A DNA stretch of 64,000 bases from positions 1 to 64,000 of the forward strand of contig PAND01000005.1 in the NCBI GenBank assembly GCA_002707525.1, read 5' to 3'. A program made the translations under genes and the position numbers. This DNA is from Flavobacteriales bacterium. Its GTDB lineage: Bacteria > Bacteroidota > Bacteroidia > Flavobacteriales > Schleiferiaceae. The notes under the pieces were generated by a model. The model was not told the origin of the DNA. It saw only the letters and a list, made by a program, of their open reading frames with translations, and did not search any database. This document shows, piece by piece, positions 42,178-50,806 of the stretch. Position 1 is the first letter of the stretch. Every line of letters starts with the position of its first letter.

Positions 42178-42582
42178 TTGTTAAAAGCAAAGGAAGAAAT
42201 ACAGTTAGAATCAAGACTAAAGGAAGTCAATATATCTATCACAACGCTAGAAAGTGCAGATCCTAATCATCCAGCTCTGTATCATTTAAGGAGCGAAAAA
42301 AAATGGATGGAGCAGCGCTTGAAGAAAAGTTTTTGGTACGATTTAGTTTGGAAGTTCACAAGGCTCAAAGGCTTAGTCCTTATGAGCACACTTGGCGTAC
42401 GCATTTGGTACGCAACAAGGATTAGACAAAATCCATTTTACAGAATACTAATAGTGATTTTTGGCTCATTTATGTTACTTGTTATGATTATATACCAATT
42501 GAGAAAGGTATTCGGGCTTGATTTTTTTCCCAATTCAGATAGCCCCATTGATGAATGGATTCTTGGCATCTTTGGATTATAA
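42178..42582 (+). CDS. Small membrane-anchored protein, TTG start, function unknown
   Basis: A 134-residue protein. A charged N-terminal helix (LKAKEEIQLESRLKEVNISI) is followed by a single membrane helix (ILIVIFGSFMLLVMIIYQL, near 90-108). The start is TTG 42178: the frame has a stop at 42163 and no ATG or GTG before residue 43 (M of MEQRL). A -7 element fits this start. No family is recognised. It precedes maf by 27 bases. Confidence 0.6.
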   Translation: MLKAKEEIQLESRLKEVNISITTLESADPNHPALYHLRSEKKWMEQRLKKSFWYDLVWKFTRLKGLVLMSTLGVRIWYATRIRQNPFYRILIVIFGSFMLLVMIIYQLRKVFGLDFFPNSDSPIDEWILGIFGL

Positions 42583-42609
42583 TAGCTTCCAAATAAAAGT
42601 ACGCTTGGT

Positions 42610-43185
42610 ATGAAACTCAATAAACAATTAGTCCTTGGTTCCAAAAGCCCCAGAAGAGCATCTCTGTTAAAAGAAATGGGATTTGATTTCAAAATTCTAG
42701 TCACCGATGCTGACGAGAATGCCCCCTTGCATCTTAACGGAGAAGAAACAGCTCTTTGGATCTCCGAGCAAAAAGCTTTAGCACTTCAACCTAAACTAAA
42801 ACATCACGAATTAGGCATCACATCAGATACCGAGGTGTGGCTGGGAAATAAACGATACGGCAAGGCTTCCAATAAAGAAGCAGCCTTCCAAATGATTAAA
42901 TCGCTAAGTGGCAAGACGCATCAAGTCATTACAGGCCTTACATTAAGTACAACGGAGGACATAACATCCTATTGCTCAGTAGTTCAAGTCACTTTAGCTG
43001 ATATTACCGCTGAAGAAATAGAATATTATGTTAATCAATTTAAACCCTTTGACAAAGCCGGGGCTTACGGCATTCAAGAATGGATTGGTCATACCATGGT
43101 CACCTCCATTCAAGGTGAATACAACGCGGTTGTAGGCTTACCCACCACAACACTTTATAAAGCCCTTAAGCAATTTAAAATTTAA
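42610..43185 (+). CDS. maf: Maf-family nucleotide pyrophosphatase
   Basis: A 191-residue house-cleaning enzyme hydrolysing non-canonical or modified NTPs such as dTTP/UTP or methylated forms. Marks are LVLGSKSPRRASLLKEMG (near 7), ITSDTEVWLG (near 75, the TxDT catalytic Asp), GKASNKEAAFQMIKSLSGKTHQV (split; near 88) and PFDKAGAYGIQEWIG (near 143). Motif order and length are complete. It is convergent with ilvE; their stop codons share the four bases 43182-43185 (TTAA). Confidence 0.93.
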   Translation: MKLNKQLVLGSKSPRRASLLKEMGFDFKILVTDADENAPLHLNGEETALWISEQKALALQPKLKHHELGITSDTEVWLGNKRYGKASNKEAAFQMIKSLSGKTHQVITGLTLSTTEDITSYCSVVQVTLADITAEEIEYYVNQFKPFDKAGAYGIQEWIGHTMVTSIQGEYNAVVGLPTTTLYKALKQFKI

Positions 43186-44243
43186 GCGGTCTCCGTAACA
43201 GATAAATCAATCATCCAAGAGTATTTATCCTCACTTCTTCCCATTCGAATATCGTTAAGAATACGTTTGATTTCCATAGCTTTACCATCCGTAGGAACAG
43301 GAATAGAAAAATCCTCGCCGTTATATCCAATAGTATCAATCTGACTTACGACTGCGGCTGTGCCCATTCCAAAAGCTTCCTTGAGATTACCTTCACGAGC
43401 AGCTTTGATAATTTCATCTACCGTGATAGGACGTTCTTGGATAGACCAACCTTGGTCTTTTACAAGCTGTATAATGGAACGTCGCGTTACTCCGGCTAAG
43501 ATTCTATCCGTTAAAGGTGGCGTTAAGAAGGTATCACCAACCAATAGCATTAAATTCATTGTTCCGCTCTCCTCTATAAACTTATGCTCTTTGTGGTCGG
43601 TCCAAATTACCTGATTGTACCCTTCTTCTATCGCTTTAGAGGTAGGATAAAATGATCCTCCATAATTTCCAGCAGCCTTAGTAAATCCAATTCCACCGCT
43701 AGTAGCGCGCGTAAACTCTTGTTCAATTTTAACTTTCACGGTTCCACTGTAATAGGGTCCCACAGGAGAAGTTATGATACAAAAGGTATAATCATCGCTT
43801 TGACGTGCAGCAATAAATTCAGAGGATGCAAATAAAAACGGTCGTATGTATAAGCTGTGGTCTTCTGCATTTGGAACCCAGTCTGCATCTATTTCTAATA
43901 ACTTCTTTAGGCCTCCCATGAATAAATCCTGCGGAATTTGAGGCATCATTAAGCGATCTGCACTTTTGTTAAGTCTAGCAAAATTATCCAATGGACGAAA
44001 CATACTTACGGAGCCGTCGTCTTTGCGGTAAGCTTTCATTCCTTCAAATGCGCTTTGTCCATAGTGCAAGGCATGTAAACCATAAGAAAACTCTAATTGG
44101 CCGTAAGGACGAATCTCGGCCTCCTGCCATTGCCCGTTTTTAAAGTGACAAACGAGCATGTGATCCGACATATTTTTACCAAAAGGAAGGTTTGAAAAAT
44201 CGATGTTTGATCTGCGGCTCTCTTTGGTCAACTCTATTTTCAT
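43182..44243 (-). CDS. ilvE: Branched-chain amino acid aminotransferase
   Basis: A 353-residue PLP enzyme of the fold IV class interconverting Val, Leu and Ile with their keto acids. Signatures are GLHALHYGQSAFEGMKAYR (near 51), RPFLFASSE (near 129), GGIGFTKAAGNYGGSF (near 178, with the PLP Lys), and EESGTMNLMLLVGDTFLTPP (near 222) with ILAGVTRRSII. It is the long (BCAT2-like) form used by Bacteroidota. A -7 element lies upstream at 44265. It is a single-gene unit. Confidence 0.96.
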   Translation of the reverse strand: MKIELTKESRRSNIDFSNLPFGKNMSDHMLVCHFKNGQWQEAEIRPYGQLEFSYGLHALHYGQSAFEGMKAYRKDDGSVSMFRPLDNFARLNKSADRLMMPQIPQDLFMGGLKKLLEIDADWVPNAEDHSLYIRPFLFASSEFIAARQSDDYTFCIITSPVGPYYSGTVKVKIEQEFTRATSGGIGFTKAAGNYGGSFYPTSKAIEEGYNQVIWTDHKEHKFIEESGTMNLMLLVGDTFLTPPLTDRILAGVTRRSIIQLVKDQGWSIQERPITVDEIIKAAREGNLKEAFGMGTAAVVSQIDTIGYNGEDFSIPVPTDGKAMEIKRILNDIRMGRSEDKYSWMIDLSVTETA

Positions 44244-44264
44244 CTTCTGCTTTCTTTAAGACGA

Positions 44265-44272
44265 CAAATGTA
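44265..44272 (-). promoter_or_regulatory. -7 promoter element for ilvE
   Basis: On the minus strand TACATTTG matches TAnnTTTG and lies 21 bases before the ilvE ATG at 44243. Confidence 0.45.
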
Positions 44273-44348
44273 CTAATTTTGAAGGTGTAATTCATCTAGG
44301 CTCAATACCAAAAAATAAAGTATCAAGCCGATTTAATAAATATTTCAA

Positions 44349-44858
44349 ATGAAGCATTTTCTTATTGCAAGCCTTTCAACTATCCTGATGATTTCTTGCC
44401 AATCTTCTAATTCAGAGAAGCAAGTTTCTGAAAAAACGTCAGTTCAAGAATACGCATACTTTGGTGATAGCACCTTTACCATAGAAGACGCAATGAGTGC
44501 TAAAACTATTGTAGAATCCTTTCAAACAAAAGGAGACACAATGTTTGGGACAGTAGCGGGAGAAATCACCAAAGTTTGCACAGTAAAGGGATGTTGGATG
44601 CAAACTGCTATTGATTCGAATACTAATTTATTCGTTGATTACGACTATGAATTCCTTCTTCCCACCAATAGTCAAGGTCAAAACATGGTCATGACAGGAT
44701 ACGCGTATTGGGACAGCACAACTGTGGCAGAGCTCCGTCATTACGCAGAGGACAGAGGCGCATCTGAAGAAGAAATAGCAGCTATTACTGTACCTACAGG
44801 CGATGTGAAATTCAAAGCTACAGGAGTAAAAATTGCGATATCCACCAGTGATGAATAA
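44349..44858 (+). CDS. DUF4920 lipoprotein
   Basis: A 169-residue lipoprotein with signal MKHFLIASLSTILMISC and Cys17. The rest matches DUF4920: an OB-like beta-barrel with GTVAGEITKVCTVKGCWMQ (near 64-82), where the paired Cys of VCTVKGCW resemble a metal- or redox-active pair, then YDYEFLLPTNSQGQNMVMTG and VKFKATGVKI. The function is unknown. It overlaps the next gene, a heme-c lipoprotein, by 8 bases, so they are translationally coupled. Confidence 0.86.
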   Translation: MKHFLIASLSTILMISCQSSNSEKQVSEKTSVQEYAYFGDSTFTIEDAMSAKTIVESFQTKGDTMFGTVAGEITKVCTVKGCWMQTAIDSNTNLFVDYDYEFLLPTNSQGQNMVMTGYAYWDSTTVAELRHYAEDRGASEEEIAAITVPTGDVKFKATGVKIAISTSDE

Positions 44859-45288
44859 AATTATTGCTGTAGCACTAATCGCTGTTTTTATATGCTCTTG
44901 TTCGGCTGTTGATTCAAAAGAGCAAAGCAAGTCCAATTGGAAACCTGAAATGGACCAACCCAGTGAGCTCGCATCCATCATGCGTTCGCTGAATGATGAG
45001 GCTTTAATACGCAAAAAAAGTCTTGAAAATGGAGAACTATCGCAAGCAAACTCCAAGCTCATTTTTAAGATGATTACAGCTGAACCCACGGAACCTCACA
45101 TGGTTGGTCCTGCCTTTGCTCCTCACACAGAGGCCTTTATTGCAAGCTATGGTCAATTGAATACGGCAACAGACGTTGCCGCTCAGATTGATGCGCACAA
45201 TAACTTGGTAAAAAGCTGTGTTGCCTGTCATATGAATTTCTGCCAGGGCCCCATTCCTCGAATAGAGAAATTATATGTGAATATATGA
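44851..45288 (+). CDS. Cytochrome c lipoprotein, CxxCH near the C-terminus
   Basis: A 145-residue protein starting at ATG 44851 (MNKIIAVALIAVFICSC, lipobox Cys17). One heme-c motif CVACH (123-127) lies 18 residues before the end, and the preceding helices (ASIMRSLNDEALIRKKSL, AFIASYGQLNTATDVAAQ) resemble the four-helix bundle of class II (c'-type) cytochromes, in which the heme motif is C-terminal. It would be an electron carrier or gas-binding sensor tethered to the membrane. The class II assignment is inference. It overlaps mnmD by 4 bases. Confidence 0.8.
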   Translation: MNKIIAVALIAVFICSCSAVDSKEQSKSNWKPEMDQPSELASIMRSLNDEALIRKKSLENGELSQANSKLIFKMITAEPTEPHMVGPAFAPHTEAFIASYGQLNTATDVAAQIDAHNNLVKSCVACHMNFCQGPIPRIEKLYVNI

Positions 45289-45935
45289 TTGAACCCAGTT
45301 CCAGGAAGTTTACAACGTCGGCCGACGGTAGTTTGACCATCTGGGTTCCTAAACTGGACGAACACTATCACAGTATTCATGGTGCCTTAACAGAAAGTCA
45401 ACACGTTTTTATTGATGCTGGACTTCATGCCATCTCCAAGAAAGAAATCAACCTGCTTGAAGTTGGTTTAGGAACCGCACTAAATGCACGACTAACATGT
45501 GAGCAGCGAAAAGACAGGGAAATAAATTATTTGGCACTTGAGAAATTTCCCTTGAACAGCGAAGAAATTCAAAAAGTGAAAGAAGCAGGTGGTAATAAAG
45601 AGGCTGAAATCCTAGCTATTGAATCAGGAAAACCAGTTGAAATTGAAGAAGGCTTTACTTTTGAATTAAGCACTATTGATGTGAGGAAATTCAATTGGAT
45701 TACTCCCCGTTTTGATTTAGTTTATTTCGATGCTTTTGCACCAAGCGCTCAACCTGAGCTTTGGAGTGAAGATATATTTCAAAGCCTTTTTGATGCCATG
45801 CATTCAGGAGGTGCCTTAGTTACTTATTGCGCTAAAGGGGTAGTTAAAAGAACGCTAAAGAAAGTGGGATTCGAAGTAGAGGCACTACCTGGCCCACCGC
45901 GTAAAAGAGAAATGACTCGAGCATGGAAAAGATGA
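45285..45935 (+). CDS. mnmD: MnmD-like tRNA (5-methylaminomethyl-2-thiouridine) methyltransferase
   Basis: A 216-residue SAM-dependent enzyme. The N-terminal TTSADGSLTIWVPKLDEHYHSIHGALTESQHVFIDAGL (parts) is the DUF752 signature that leads the catalytic domain, followed by LLEVGLGTALNARL (near 58, SAM site), the acidic YLALEKFPL loop, FDLVYFDAFAPSAQPELWSE (near 143) and GGALVTYCAKGVVKR (near 170). It is the standalone methyltransferase, without the fused FAD oxidase domain of MnmC. It modifies the wobble uridine of certain tRNAs. It is in an operon with the preceding lipoproteins and a NUDIX gene. Confidence 0.88.
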   Translation: MIEPSSRKFTTSADGSLTIWVPKLDEHYHSIHGALTESQHVFIDAGLHAISKKEINLLEVGLGTALNARLTCEQRKDREINYLALEKFPLNSEEIQKVKEAGGNKEAEILAIESGKPVEIEEGFTFELSTIDVRKFNWITPRFDLVYFDAFAPSAQPELWSEDIFQSLFDAMHSGGALVTYCAKGVVKRTLKKVGFEVEALPGPPRKREMTRAWKR

Positions 45936-46357
45936 TTGCATTCAATGCAAGATGTTATGCCATCATTAAATCACAGAACAATCGGGTCCTTGTGATGAAG
46001 GAAAGATGGCACGGAGTAGATTTACAAAAGTTTCCCGGAGGAGGGCTAGAATTAGGCGAAGGCCTTTTGGAATGTATCAGCAGGGAAATTGAAGAAGAGT
46101 TTCGTTACAGCCAAACGTTAGAGTACGTTCACTGCTTCACTCCAACGGATTGTTTTTCATCTAGATTTAAGCCACGGGAGCAATTGCTGTTAAATTATTT
46201 TACCAATACTGAGGCGGCTCAAGAGGATCAATGGGAACTTATAGCTAATGATGAAAATTTGTTGGGAATTCAATGGCTTGAATTGACTAAAGAAAATGCG
46301 TATTGGTTCACTTTGGACAGTGATAAAAATGCTTTTTTGAGCCTTTTAAGTTCCTAA
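45932..46357 (+). CDS. NUDIX hydrolase
   Basis: A 141-residue protein. The NUDIX box is GGGLELGEGLLECISREIEEEF (split; near 36-57), complete with the catalytic EExxE. The rest is the usual alpha/beta/alpha sandwich. The substrate is undetermined. I start at ATG 45932, which overlaps the mnmD stop as ATGA; ATG 45923 (three residues longer) is also possible. Its stop overlaps the convergent gene by 12 bases. Confidence 0.88.
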   Translation: MIAFNARCYAIIKSQNNRVLVMKERWHGVDLQKFPGGGLELGEGLLECISREIEEEFRYSQTLEYVHCFTPTDCFSSRFKPREQLLLNYFTNTEAAQEDQWELIANDENLLGIQWLELTKENAYWFTLDSDKNAFLSLLSS

Positions 46358-46915
46358 TCGGCGGCTTACCACTTGCCGAAGCTTATCATATAATAGCTCT
46401 GGTTTTTTTGTTCTCCATTCCCAATAATCTAAATCTCCGCCAAGGATAAAATATTGGTCTAGGCCGTAGGTAGTCAATTCTTGGACAACGTGCTCCCTTA
46501 AATTTAAAAAAGCCATCCAACCGTGGGGCACTTCTTCCAACCATTCTTCGTAATAGTCTGTAATATCTGCATGGAAATTGAGAATATTTTCTCCAATCAA
46601 AATAAACTTATCTATACCGAGGGGTATCATTTCGTCTACCATATCTCTCTTCAAACGCATGATATCATTATGCACAGCATCATTCCATTCACCTAAGAAT
46701 TCAATGACGCAATACCCTATTTCATATTCCACATATAGCACTTTAACGAATAGCGTTTCACAGCCAATAGAATCCCATTGAGGATGAATGACGTGATCGT
46801 AAATGTGGTCTGTGTAATAAACCTCGCTATTGCAATAACCGTAAAACGGACTTTGAGGATCATCACTTGCTATATAGAGATGCCGCCAATTGAAATAAGG
46901 CTCAATAGTATGCAT
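46346..46915 (-). CDS. Conserved protein of unknown function
   Basis: A 189-residue soluble protein. It opens HTIEPYFNWRHLYIASDDPQ and contains the motifs FYGYCNSEVYYTDHIYDHVIHPQWD (parts), ETLFVKVLYVEYEIGYCVIEFLGEWNDAVHNDI (parts) and FILIGENILNFHADITDYYEEWLEE. I know similar proteins as conserved hypotheticals in Flavobacteriia but no function is established. It is rich in aromatic and acidic residues with no signal peptide or membrane segment. It is divergent from the TIGR01777 gene across a short palindrome. Confidence 0.75.
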   Translation of the reverse strand: MHTIEPYFNWRHLYIASDDPQSPFYGYCNSEVYYTDHIYDHVIHPQWDSIGCETLFVKVLYVEYEIGYCVIEFLGEWNDAVHNDIMRLKRDMVDEMIPLGIDKFILIGENILNFHADITDYYEEWLEEVPHGWMAFLNLREHVVQELTTYGLDQYFILGGDLDYWEWRTKKPELLYDKLRQVVSRRLGT

Positions 46916-46930
46916 TCAAAAAAGAATTAG

Positions 46931-46944
46931 TTGTTATGTAACAA
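46931..46944. promoter_or_regulatory. Palindrome in a divergent promoter region
   Basis: TTGTTATGTAACAA has 6-base inverted arms TTGTTA and TAACAA around TG. It lies in the 71-base gap between the divergent genes that start at 46915 and 46987, 16 and 43 bases from their starts. An operator function is inference. Confidence 0.3.
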
Positions 46945-46986
46945 AACTTCCTCAGTATTGTTAATCTATTCATAGCATAAATCCTC

Positions 46987-47889
46987 ATGGCAGTTTTTAC
47001 AATTACGGGAGCAACCGGATCAGTCGGAAAGGAGATCGTAAAGCATCTCTTAGTAATGGGTCACGAAGTACGTATACTTAGTACTAGAAAAAATTTGGAC
47101 TGGAAAGGGGCCTCCACCTATTTTTGGAATCCCTCCTATGGGGAAATTGATGATCTAGCGCTTGAAGGCTGTGACCACCTCATCCATTTAGCCGGGGCAT
47201 CTGTGAGTAAACGCTGGACAGCTCCATATAAAGCTGAAATCAATGACTCTAGAGTGTACACATCTAAAGTGCTTTTAGACTCCATAAACAGAGTGCAAAA
47301 GGGTCCTAAATCTTGCGTTAGCGCGAGTGCTATAGGTTATTATGGCAGCTCACAATCTTCACTCTTTACAGAACACACACCTCCAGCCAGTGATTTCCTT
47401 GCATCCGTTACAGAGAATTGGGAACGCTACACCAAGATGTTCGCCTCACCAGAAAGACGAAGTATTCAATTGCGTATTGGGATTGTTTTAGATAAAGGTG
47501 CTGGAGTTTTAGGGAAATTAGTCCCGTTAGCCAAAGCTGGCATTGCCTCCCCATTAGGAACTGGAAAGCAATGGACAAGCTGGATACATGTTGAAGACCT
47601 TGCCAAAATGTTTGTTTATTGCGCAATTTCAGATGTGGTTAGTGGTCCTTACAATGCCGTTGCATCTACTCCGCTATCCAACAGATCTTTCACTAAAAAA
47701 ATCTGTAAGGTGCTAAGAAGACCAATGATATTACCATCGGTTCCTGCATTTATATTAAAACTAGTATTAGGTGAAATGGCAACTCTTGCCCTAATGAGTC
47801 AGAAAGTAAGTAATGCCAAAATTCTTGAAGCCGGATTCGTATTTACTCACGAAGATCTTGAATCTGCACTGCACAAAACATTGAAATAA
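46987..47889 (+). CDS. TIGR01777-family NAD(P)-binding epimerase-like protein
   Basis: A 300-residue extended SDR protein of the YfcH type. Marks are FTITGATGSVGKEIVKHLL (GxxGxxG, near 3), IDDLALEGCDHLIHLAGASVS (near 56), RVYTSKVLLDSI (near 92), SASAIGYYGSS (near 118), QLRIGIVLDKGAGVLGKLVPL (split; near 160) and GTGKQWTSWIHVEDLA (near 190). The C-terminal part is the DUF1731 domain. The function of the family is not established. A strong terminator follows. Confidence 0.92.
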   Translation: MAVFTITGATGSVGKEIVKHLLVMGHEVRILSTRKNLDWKGASTYFWNPSYGEIDDLALEGCDHLIHLAGASVSKRWTAPYKAEINDSRVYTSKVLLDSINRVQKGPKSCVSASAIGYYGSSQSSLFTEHTPPASDFLASVTENWERYTKMFASPERRSIQLRIGIVLDKGAGVLGKLVPLAKAGIASPLGTGKQWTSWIHVEDLAKMFVYCAISDVVSGPYNAVASTPLSNRSFTKKICKVLRRPMILPSVPAFILKLVLGEMATLALMSQKVSNAKILEAGFVFTHEDLESALHKTLK

Positions 47890-47917
47890 AAAAGCCCCGC
47901 GAATGCGGGGCTTTTTT
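47888..47917. terminator. Bidirectional intrinsic terminator
   Basis: Arms AAAAAAGCCCCGC (47888-47900) and GCGGGGCTTTTTT (47905-47917) are exact. It separates the convergent TIGR01777 and YceI genes and overlaps the stop codon of the first. Confidence 0.95.
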
Positions 47918-47941
47918 AATCTATTGCAAGACGTGAGCCTA

Positions 47942-48604
47942 TTACATGGTGTATACCGCGTTTAAATCAAAGTTCAATTCAATAGTATGGTCTATTAATT
48001 TCTCTTTTAAAGATTCAGCGATTGATGCATCATTTTCGTCATGATATTTCACATCCCATTTTGTACGGTCTATACCGAACGTTGGAGCACTAAAACTGAC
48101 CGCCGCATCATCTACAGCAATATTTGCGGGGAATTCAATACTGTGGGTAATACCGCGAATAGTAAGGTTACCAATCACACTACTATTTGTAGCATCACCT
48201 TCTGTTTCTTTGACATTTACAATTTCAAATTGTGCGGTTGGAAAACTATCTACAAAGAAAAAATCTTGAGATTTCAGATGACCTACCAAATAGCCTCTCT
48301 TTCCTTGATCTTCAATGTCTGTGTTTTCAATGGAATTCATGTCAATAACTACTGAACCGCCTACAACCTTACCGTCACTAACTTTAAAGGAACCGTCTGA
48401 AATACCAATATTCCCAACATGTTCATCATTTATTAATTTTTTAAAACCTCTCCATGCGATTGTGGAGGAATCCACTTCATAAGTAGTCGTTTCCGTTACA
48501 GCATTTACTTCTTGAGCATCGCCAGTAGTTACTTCTGATGCTTTATCTCCAGCACAACTCACAATTAGTAGAGACGTAGCTATAAACATTGAAATTTTCT
48601 TCAT
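47942..48604 (-). CDS. YceI-family lipoprotein
   Basis: A 220-residue lipoprotein with signal MKKISMFIATSLLIVSC and Cys17. The YceI lipocalin-like barrel spans about 45-215: EVDSSTIAWRGFKKLINDEHVG, GSFKVSDGKVVGGSVVIDMNSI, HLKSQDFFFVDSFPTAQFEI and VIGNLTIRGITHSIEFP, then the TFGIDRTKWDVKY segment. YceI proteins bind isoprenoids such as polyprenyl chains. It stands alone with its own -7 element at 48635. Confidence 0.9.
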   Translation of the reverse strand: MKKISMFIATSLLIVSCAGDKASEVTTGDAQEVNAVTETTTYEVDSSTIAWRGFKKLINDEHVGNIGISDGSFKVSDGKVVGGSVVIDMNSIENTDIEDQGKRGYLVGHLKSQDFFFVDSFPTAQFEIVNVKETEGDATNSSVIGNLTIRGITHSIEFPANIAVDDAAVSFSAPTFGIDRTKWDVKYHDENDASIAESLKEKLIDHTIELNFDLNAVYTM

Positions 48605-48634
48605 TGTATCTGTTTAAGTAGTTAATTATGGGCA

Positions 48635-48642
48635 CAAAATTA
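48635..48642 (-). promoter_or_regulatory. Promoter (-7 and -33) of the YceI gene
   Basis: On the minus strand TAATTTTG matches TAnnTTTG, 30 bases before the ATG at 48604. A GTTG (complement of 48661-48664) lies 18 bases upstream, close to the expected -33 TTTG. This is one of the better two-part matches in the window. Confidence 0.5.
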
Positions 48643-48681
48643 CCCTAATGTTTGTTGTAACAACTAAATAGTAAAAAAAGT

Positions 48682-49854
48682 TTAGGTATTGTATATTCTT
48701 TTTCGCAATCTAATTGCTAAAACACTAACAACAAGCGTAATAGACCCTGCAAGAACATAAGGATAAGTAAAGTGAAGGCCATAAGCAGCACCACCAATTG
48801 CAGGTCCAAGCACTCTCGCAAGGGAACCAACACTCTGATTTGTACCAAGAACTTTTCCCTGGGCATCTTCCGGCGCGTAGGAAGTTAAAAGACTGCTTAC
48901 TGTAGGGGTGAGTAATGCATTACCGAATGATAAAAGCGTCATAGAAACCAATTCTAGATAAAATCTATCGGTAGGAACAAAAGGCATAGAAAAAAGTCCA
49001 ATAGCGACCAGAAGGGTGCCAAAAAACAGCAAATTACGTTCGCCAAACCAGGTGTTAAAATAACCTATTAACCCTCCTTGAATGATCACAGCCAAGAACC
49101 CAATGTAGGCAAATGTATACCCTATGTGCAATTCGCTTAATCCAAAATGCTCCGACCAAAGTAAGGTAGATGTAATCTGCATCATACTAAAGCCAAGTAC
49201 ATAAACAAAGTTTATAGTGAAGAGTGAACTAATTTCAGAAGAGGCTCTAAATCGAATGATATCCTTAAATGGATTCGGAAATAGCGCGATTGATTTTGCA
49301 CGTTCTTTAAGAGTCTCCCCTAAAAAGAAGTAGGCTAACACTAGATTCATAAAACTCAATCCCGCTGCGAAATAACCCACACCACTCACTCCGTAATATT
49401 CGTTAATCAAGCCACCAATAGATGGTCCAAATATGAAGCCTAGGCCAAAAGCAGCTCCTATGATTCCAAATGCCTTGGTACGTTTTTCTTTTGGAACCAC
49501 ATCACTAATATATGCTTGAGCCACACTTAAATTGGCTGCGCCAAATCCTTTGAGCATTCTTGTCGCAAATAGTAACCATAACACAGTAGCATTCGCAAAT
49601 AGCACATAGGCTACCGTCATAATTGCAATGCTTATTAACATAATAGGCCTTCTACCAAACCGATCACTTAGGCCGCCCCAAAAACTCGCGAAAATAAATT
49701 GCATGATACTAAAGCTCGTACCCAACAATCCAACCATAGCATCTGTTGCTCCCAATTCTTTAGCATAGATTGGCAAAATGGGAATGATCAAGCCAAAACC
49801 CATCAAGTCCATGAATATGGTAAAGAAAAGTACTACAAGCGCCTTATTCCTCAT
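48682..49854 (-). CDS. MFS drug-type exporter (TetA/TCR-like)
   Basis: A 390-residue protein with twelve predicted membrane helices. Motif A is FWGGLSDRFGRRPIML (near 60), the antiporter motif C is GAAFGLGFIFGPSIGGLI (near 132), and FTIFMDLMGFGLIIPILPIYA opens it. It resembles the TetA tetracycline-type proton antiporters common in Bacteroidota chromosomes; the drug or substrate is not indicated. It overlaps rnz by 11 bases as the last gene of the mpl-pyrR-pyrB-rnz operon. Confidence 0.88.
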   Translation of the reverse strand: MRNKALVVLFFTIFMDLMGFGLIIPILPIYAKELGATDAMVGLLGTSFSIMQFIFASFWGGLSDRFGRRPIMLISIAIMTVAYVLFANATVLWLLFATRMLKGFGAANLSVAQAYISDVVPKEKRTKAFGIIGAAFGLGFIFGPSIGGLINEYYGVSGVGYFAAGLSFMNLVLAYFFLGETLKERAKSIALFPNPFKDIIRFRASSEISSLFTINFVYVLGFSMMQITSTLLWSEHFGLSELHIGYTFAYIGFLAVIIQGGLIGYFNTWFGERNLLFFGTLLVAIGLFSMPFVPTDRFYLELVSMTLLSFGNALLTPTVSSLLTSYAPEDAQGKVLGTNQSVGSLARVLGPAIGGAAYGLHFTYPYVLAGSITLVVSVLAIRLRKRIYNT

Positions 49855-50806
49855 CCTTACTTGCTCTTAGGTTCTTCACCGTCATGCCGTTGTTCGAAAC
49901 CTTATAACAGTGTAATTCTCTAGCGCGTAATGTATTTGGAAATACGGTTTTAGCCTCTGTCTCAAATTGATCTAGATTTCTATAACGTGCACTAAAATGA
50001 CCAATAATCAAATGTGAAGTCTGAGCCTCTTTGGCAACCGTTGCTGCCTCAATTGCTGTAGCATGCATGGTCAGTTTTGCGCGCTCCAACTTATCCTCAC
50101 AAAAAGTACTCTCATGATATAGCAGCGTAACCTCTTGAACGTATTTGGAAGTTTCAGGAACATACATTGTATCCGATGCGAAAGCGTAACTCAATGGTTT
50201 TGGAGGATCAAAAGTTAACTCGTTGTTCGGGATTACAGCTCCATTTTCAGCTGTCCAATCCTTCCCATCCTTAATCCAATGGTAATCGCATATTGGAATA
50301 CTTAGTTCATCTGCACGTTCCTTATTCAAACTACGTTTTTGGGGCTTCTCTTCAAACTTGAATCCTGTAGTTGCGATTCGATGCTTCAATGGAAAACTAG
50401 ATACAATGTATGTCTCCGTCTCTAAAATAACCTGAGGCACTTTGTGTTGGGTAACTATAAAAGAAATAGGGTAACCCGTAAAGGTTCCCGCTGCTCGAAA
50501 TTGTGCAAGGATAATCTCCTTTAATTTTGGCGGACCAAAGATTGTTAATGGGGTAGTTCTGCCCAGTAGATGAAAACTACTTAATAGCCCTACTAGCCCA
50601 AAAAAATGATCACCGTGCAGGTGAGAAATGAAAATATTATTGATTCTAGAGAACTTTGTTTTAGATCTGCGCAATTGCTTTTGTGCGCCCTCACCACAAT
50701 CAATTAAAAAATAGTGCTCTCTCATCTTTAATAGTTGAGAGGTTGTGTAACTATTAGAGGTAGGTGTCGCACTTGCCGCACCAAGAACAACCAACTCGAA
50801 ACTCAT
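49844..50806 (-). CDS. rnz: Ribonuclease Z
   Basis: A 320-residue tRNA 3'-end endonuclease of the metallo-beta-lactamase fold. The zinc motif is FISHLHGDHFFG (His62, His64, Asp66, His67), the N-terminus ELVVLGAASATPTSNSYTTS and DCGEGAQKQL are typical, and the late ASDTMYV plus HESTFCED plus LIIGHFSARYR (near 276) supply the other ligands. A short extra C-terminal tail (about 15 residues) goes beyond the normal end. It starts one base into the pyrB stop (TAATG). Confidence 0.94.
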   Translation of the reverse strand: MSFELVVLGAASATPTSNSYTTSQLLKMREHYFLIDCGEGAQKQLRRSKTKFSRINNIFISHLHGDHFFGLVGLLSSFHLLGRTTPLTIFGPPKLKEIILAQFRAAGTFTGYPISFIVTQHKVPQVILETETYIVSSFPLKHRIATTGFKFEEKPQKRSLNKERADELSIPICDYHWIKDGKDWTAENGAVIPNNELTFDPPKPLSYAFASDTMYVPETSKYVQEVTLLYHESTFCEDKLERAKLTMHATAIEAATVAKEAQTSHLIIGHFSARYRNLDQFETEAKTVFPNTLRARELHCYKVSNNGMTVKNLRASKDEE

